This document shows, one piece after another, positions 63,151 to 64,000 of a DNA stretch of 64,000 bases (position 1 is its first letter; each line of letters begins with the position of its first letter). This DNA is from Pagrus major. Taxonomy: Eukaryota > Chordata > Actinopteri > Spariformes > Sparidae. Made by a program: the position numbers and the translations under genes. The DNA is taken from assembly GCF_040436345.1 (NCBI RefSeq), contig NC_133219.1, forward strand, positions 19,991,458 through 20,055,457, in the 5' to 3' direction. A model generated the notes under the pieces. It did no database searches and had not been told where the DNA came from. It saw only the letters and a program-made list of their open reading frames with translations.

Positions 63151-64000
63151 GGTTTTTTTTTTGTTTTTTTTGTTTTTTTTAGAGCTTTGTCGCTCAAAAC
63201 AGCTGAATTCTGTGGCAGAAATCGACACTATGAGAGCAGCGAGAGTGAACAAAAAGTTGTGGGTCGTACAGCTGAACAATAAGCCCGAGCCTGCTATAAA
63301 CTTTAAAGCTTTGTAAAGATTCTGATAATTCTCTGAATGATTCACTTTGCCATTTTACATGTTGTTATTACAAAAATAGTGAATTTAGCAGTTTTAAAAT
63401 CTTTTACACGTTGTTCCGCATACATTCACTTTACCTGCTTTGAGAAGTACTACTCAGTCTGTGAAAACACTTACTACATACTGTCCTTTTTGAAAAATAA
63501 CCCTGATGACGTCGGCAGGGTCTAACAAATGACATGACTAACTTGCATTATGGGAAGTGTAGGCTACAGCGCCAGTTTATATATATAGCCAGTGTCAATA
63601 CACTTTATAATCTGACTGTATTTGGCCTGTGGACAACAATGTCTCCAAAATCATTGTGTTCCCTTGCTGCTAAACTTCAGGTGGCGACATCACTGTAACC
63701 GCTTCTCTGGCATTCCTCTGTGTATTATGTGACTGTTTGTAGAGCTGCACTGTTTTACATGACTGAATGAGGAATTTACAAGTATGACAAACTCCAGGAT
63801 GGTAATTCCTGGATGGTAACATTTTACTCTGAGATCATGAAAAACAGTTTTTTGCTCATGTGATGTCTTTTTCCTTGATAATTTTCACCCACTAAGCAGT
63901 TTAGTTGATACATTTGTAATTACTACTGTGTGCTGCAGCTCAGCGGGCTACATTTTGGTACAATCAGTTGAGGAAATGGTGCTTTAAAGTACTGCGTGAT

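Larger units (their letters stand above)
58630..64000 (+). other. ksr2: ksr2 intron 1 (partial)
   Basis: Starts at the GTAAGA donor. The first 850 bp are unusually CpG- and motif-rich for an intron. They are followed by a CTCC microsatellite, several palindromic or interspersed elements (59757, 60082-60437, 62925-63150) and AT-rich sequence. No exon was recognised. Confidence 0.75.

Overview
The window is vertebrate nuclear DNA, almost certainly from a teleost fish of the percomorph type. The evidence is split genes with GT-AG introns, AT-rich introns full of CA/CT/AAT microsatellites, and many short palindromic elements of kinds common in teleost genomes. No bacterial, organellar or viral features were seen.

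Six protein-coding genes were reconstructed exon by exon by joining conserved protein segments across splice sites of matching phase. In order they are: taok3 (+, 55-27473, first exons lie left of the window), pebp1 (-, 30136-31871), vsig10 (+, 34968-42840), wsb2 (+, 44728-50073), rfc5 (-, 51160-55723) and ksr2 (+, only coding exon 1 at 58456-58629, the rest lies to the right). This is the same gene set and order as human 12q24.23 (TAOK3-PEBP1-VSIG10-WSB2-RFC5-KSR2), so each gene is called by both protein similarity and position. The complete reconstructed products are PEBP1 187 aa, VSIG10 534 aa, WSB2 420 aa and RFC5 335 aa. All are close to the usual family lengths. The visible part of TAOK3 is 798 aa.

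Layout: 1-28.7 kb is taok3 with large introns (5494-9790, 13678-19325, 24264-27311). taok3 and pebp1 converge on a 1.2 kb spacer. pebp1 and vsig10 are divergent across 3.1 kb filled with repeats. vsig10 and wsb2 run in tandem, with a striking 297 bp foldback element between them. wsb2 and rfc5 converge with possibly overlapping poly(A) signals near 50.45 kb. rfc5 and ksr2 are divergent: a compact E2F/CCAAT promoter serves rfc5 and a CpG-rich leader precedes ksr2. The last 5.4 kb is ksr2 intron 1.

The genes do not form one pathway, although three touch MAP-kinase signalling. TAOK3 is a MAP3K acting on MEK3/6-p38 and JNK, PEBP1 (RKIP) restrains RAF-MEK, and KSR2 scaffolds RAF-MEK-ERK. RFC5 is a clamp-loader subunit, WSB2 is a substrate receptor of a cullin-5 ubiquitin ligase, and VSIG10 is an Ig-family membrane protein.

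The most interesting leads are a possible internal promoter and first exon of taok3 (about 18.4-18.76 kb) that would make a kinase-less coiled-coil isoform, a 13-nt microexon in the vsig10 cytoplasmic tail, several promoter motifs, a candidate conserved enhancer at the start of ksr2 intron 1, and several related families of palindromic elements. No wholly new gene system was found.
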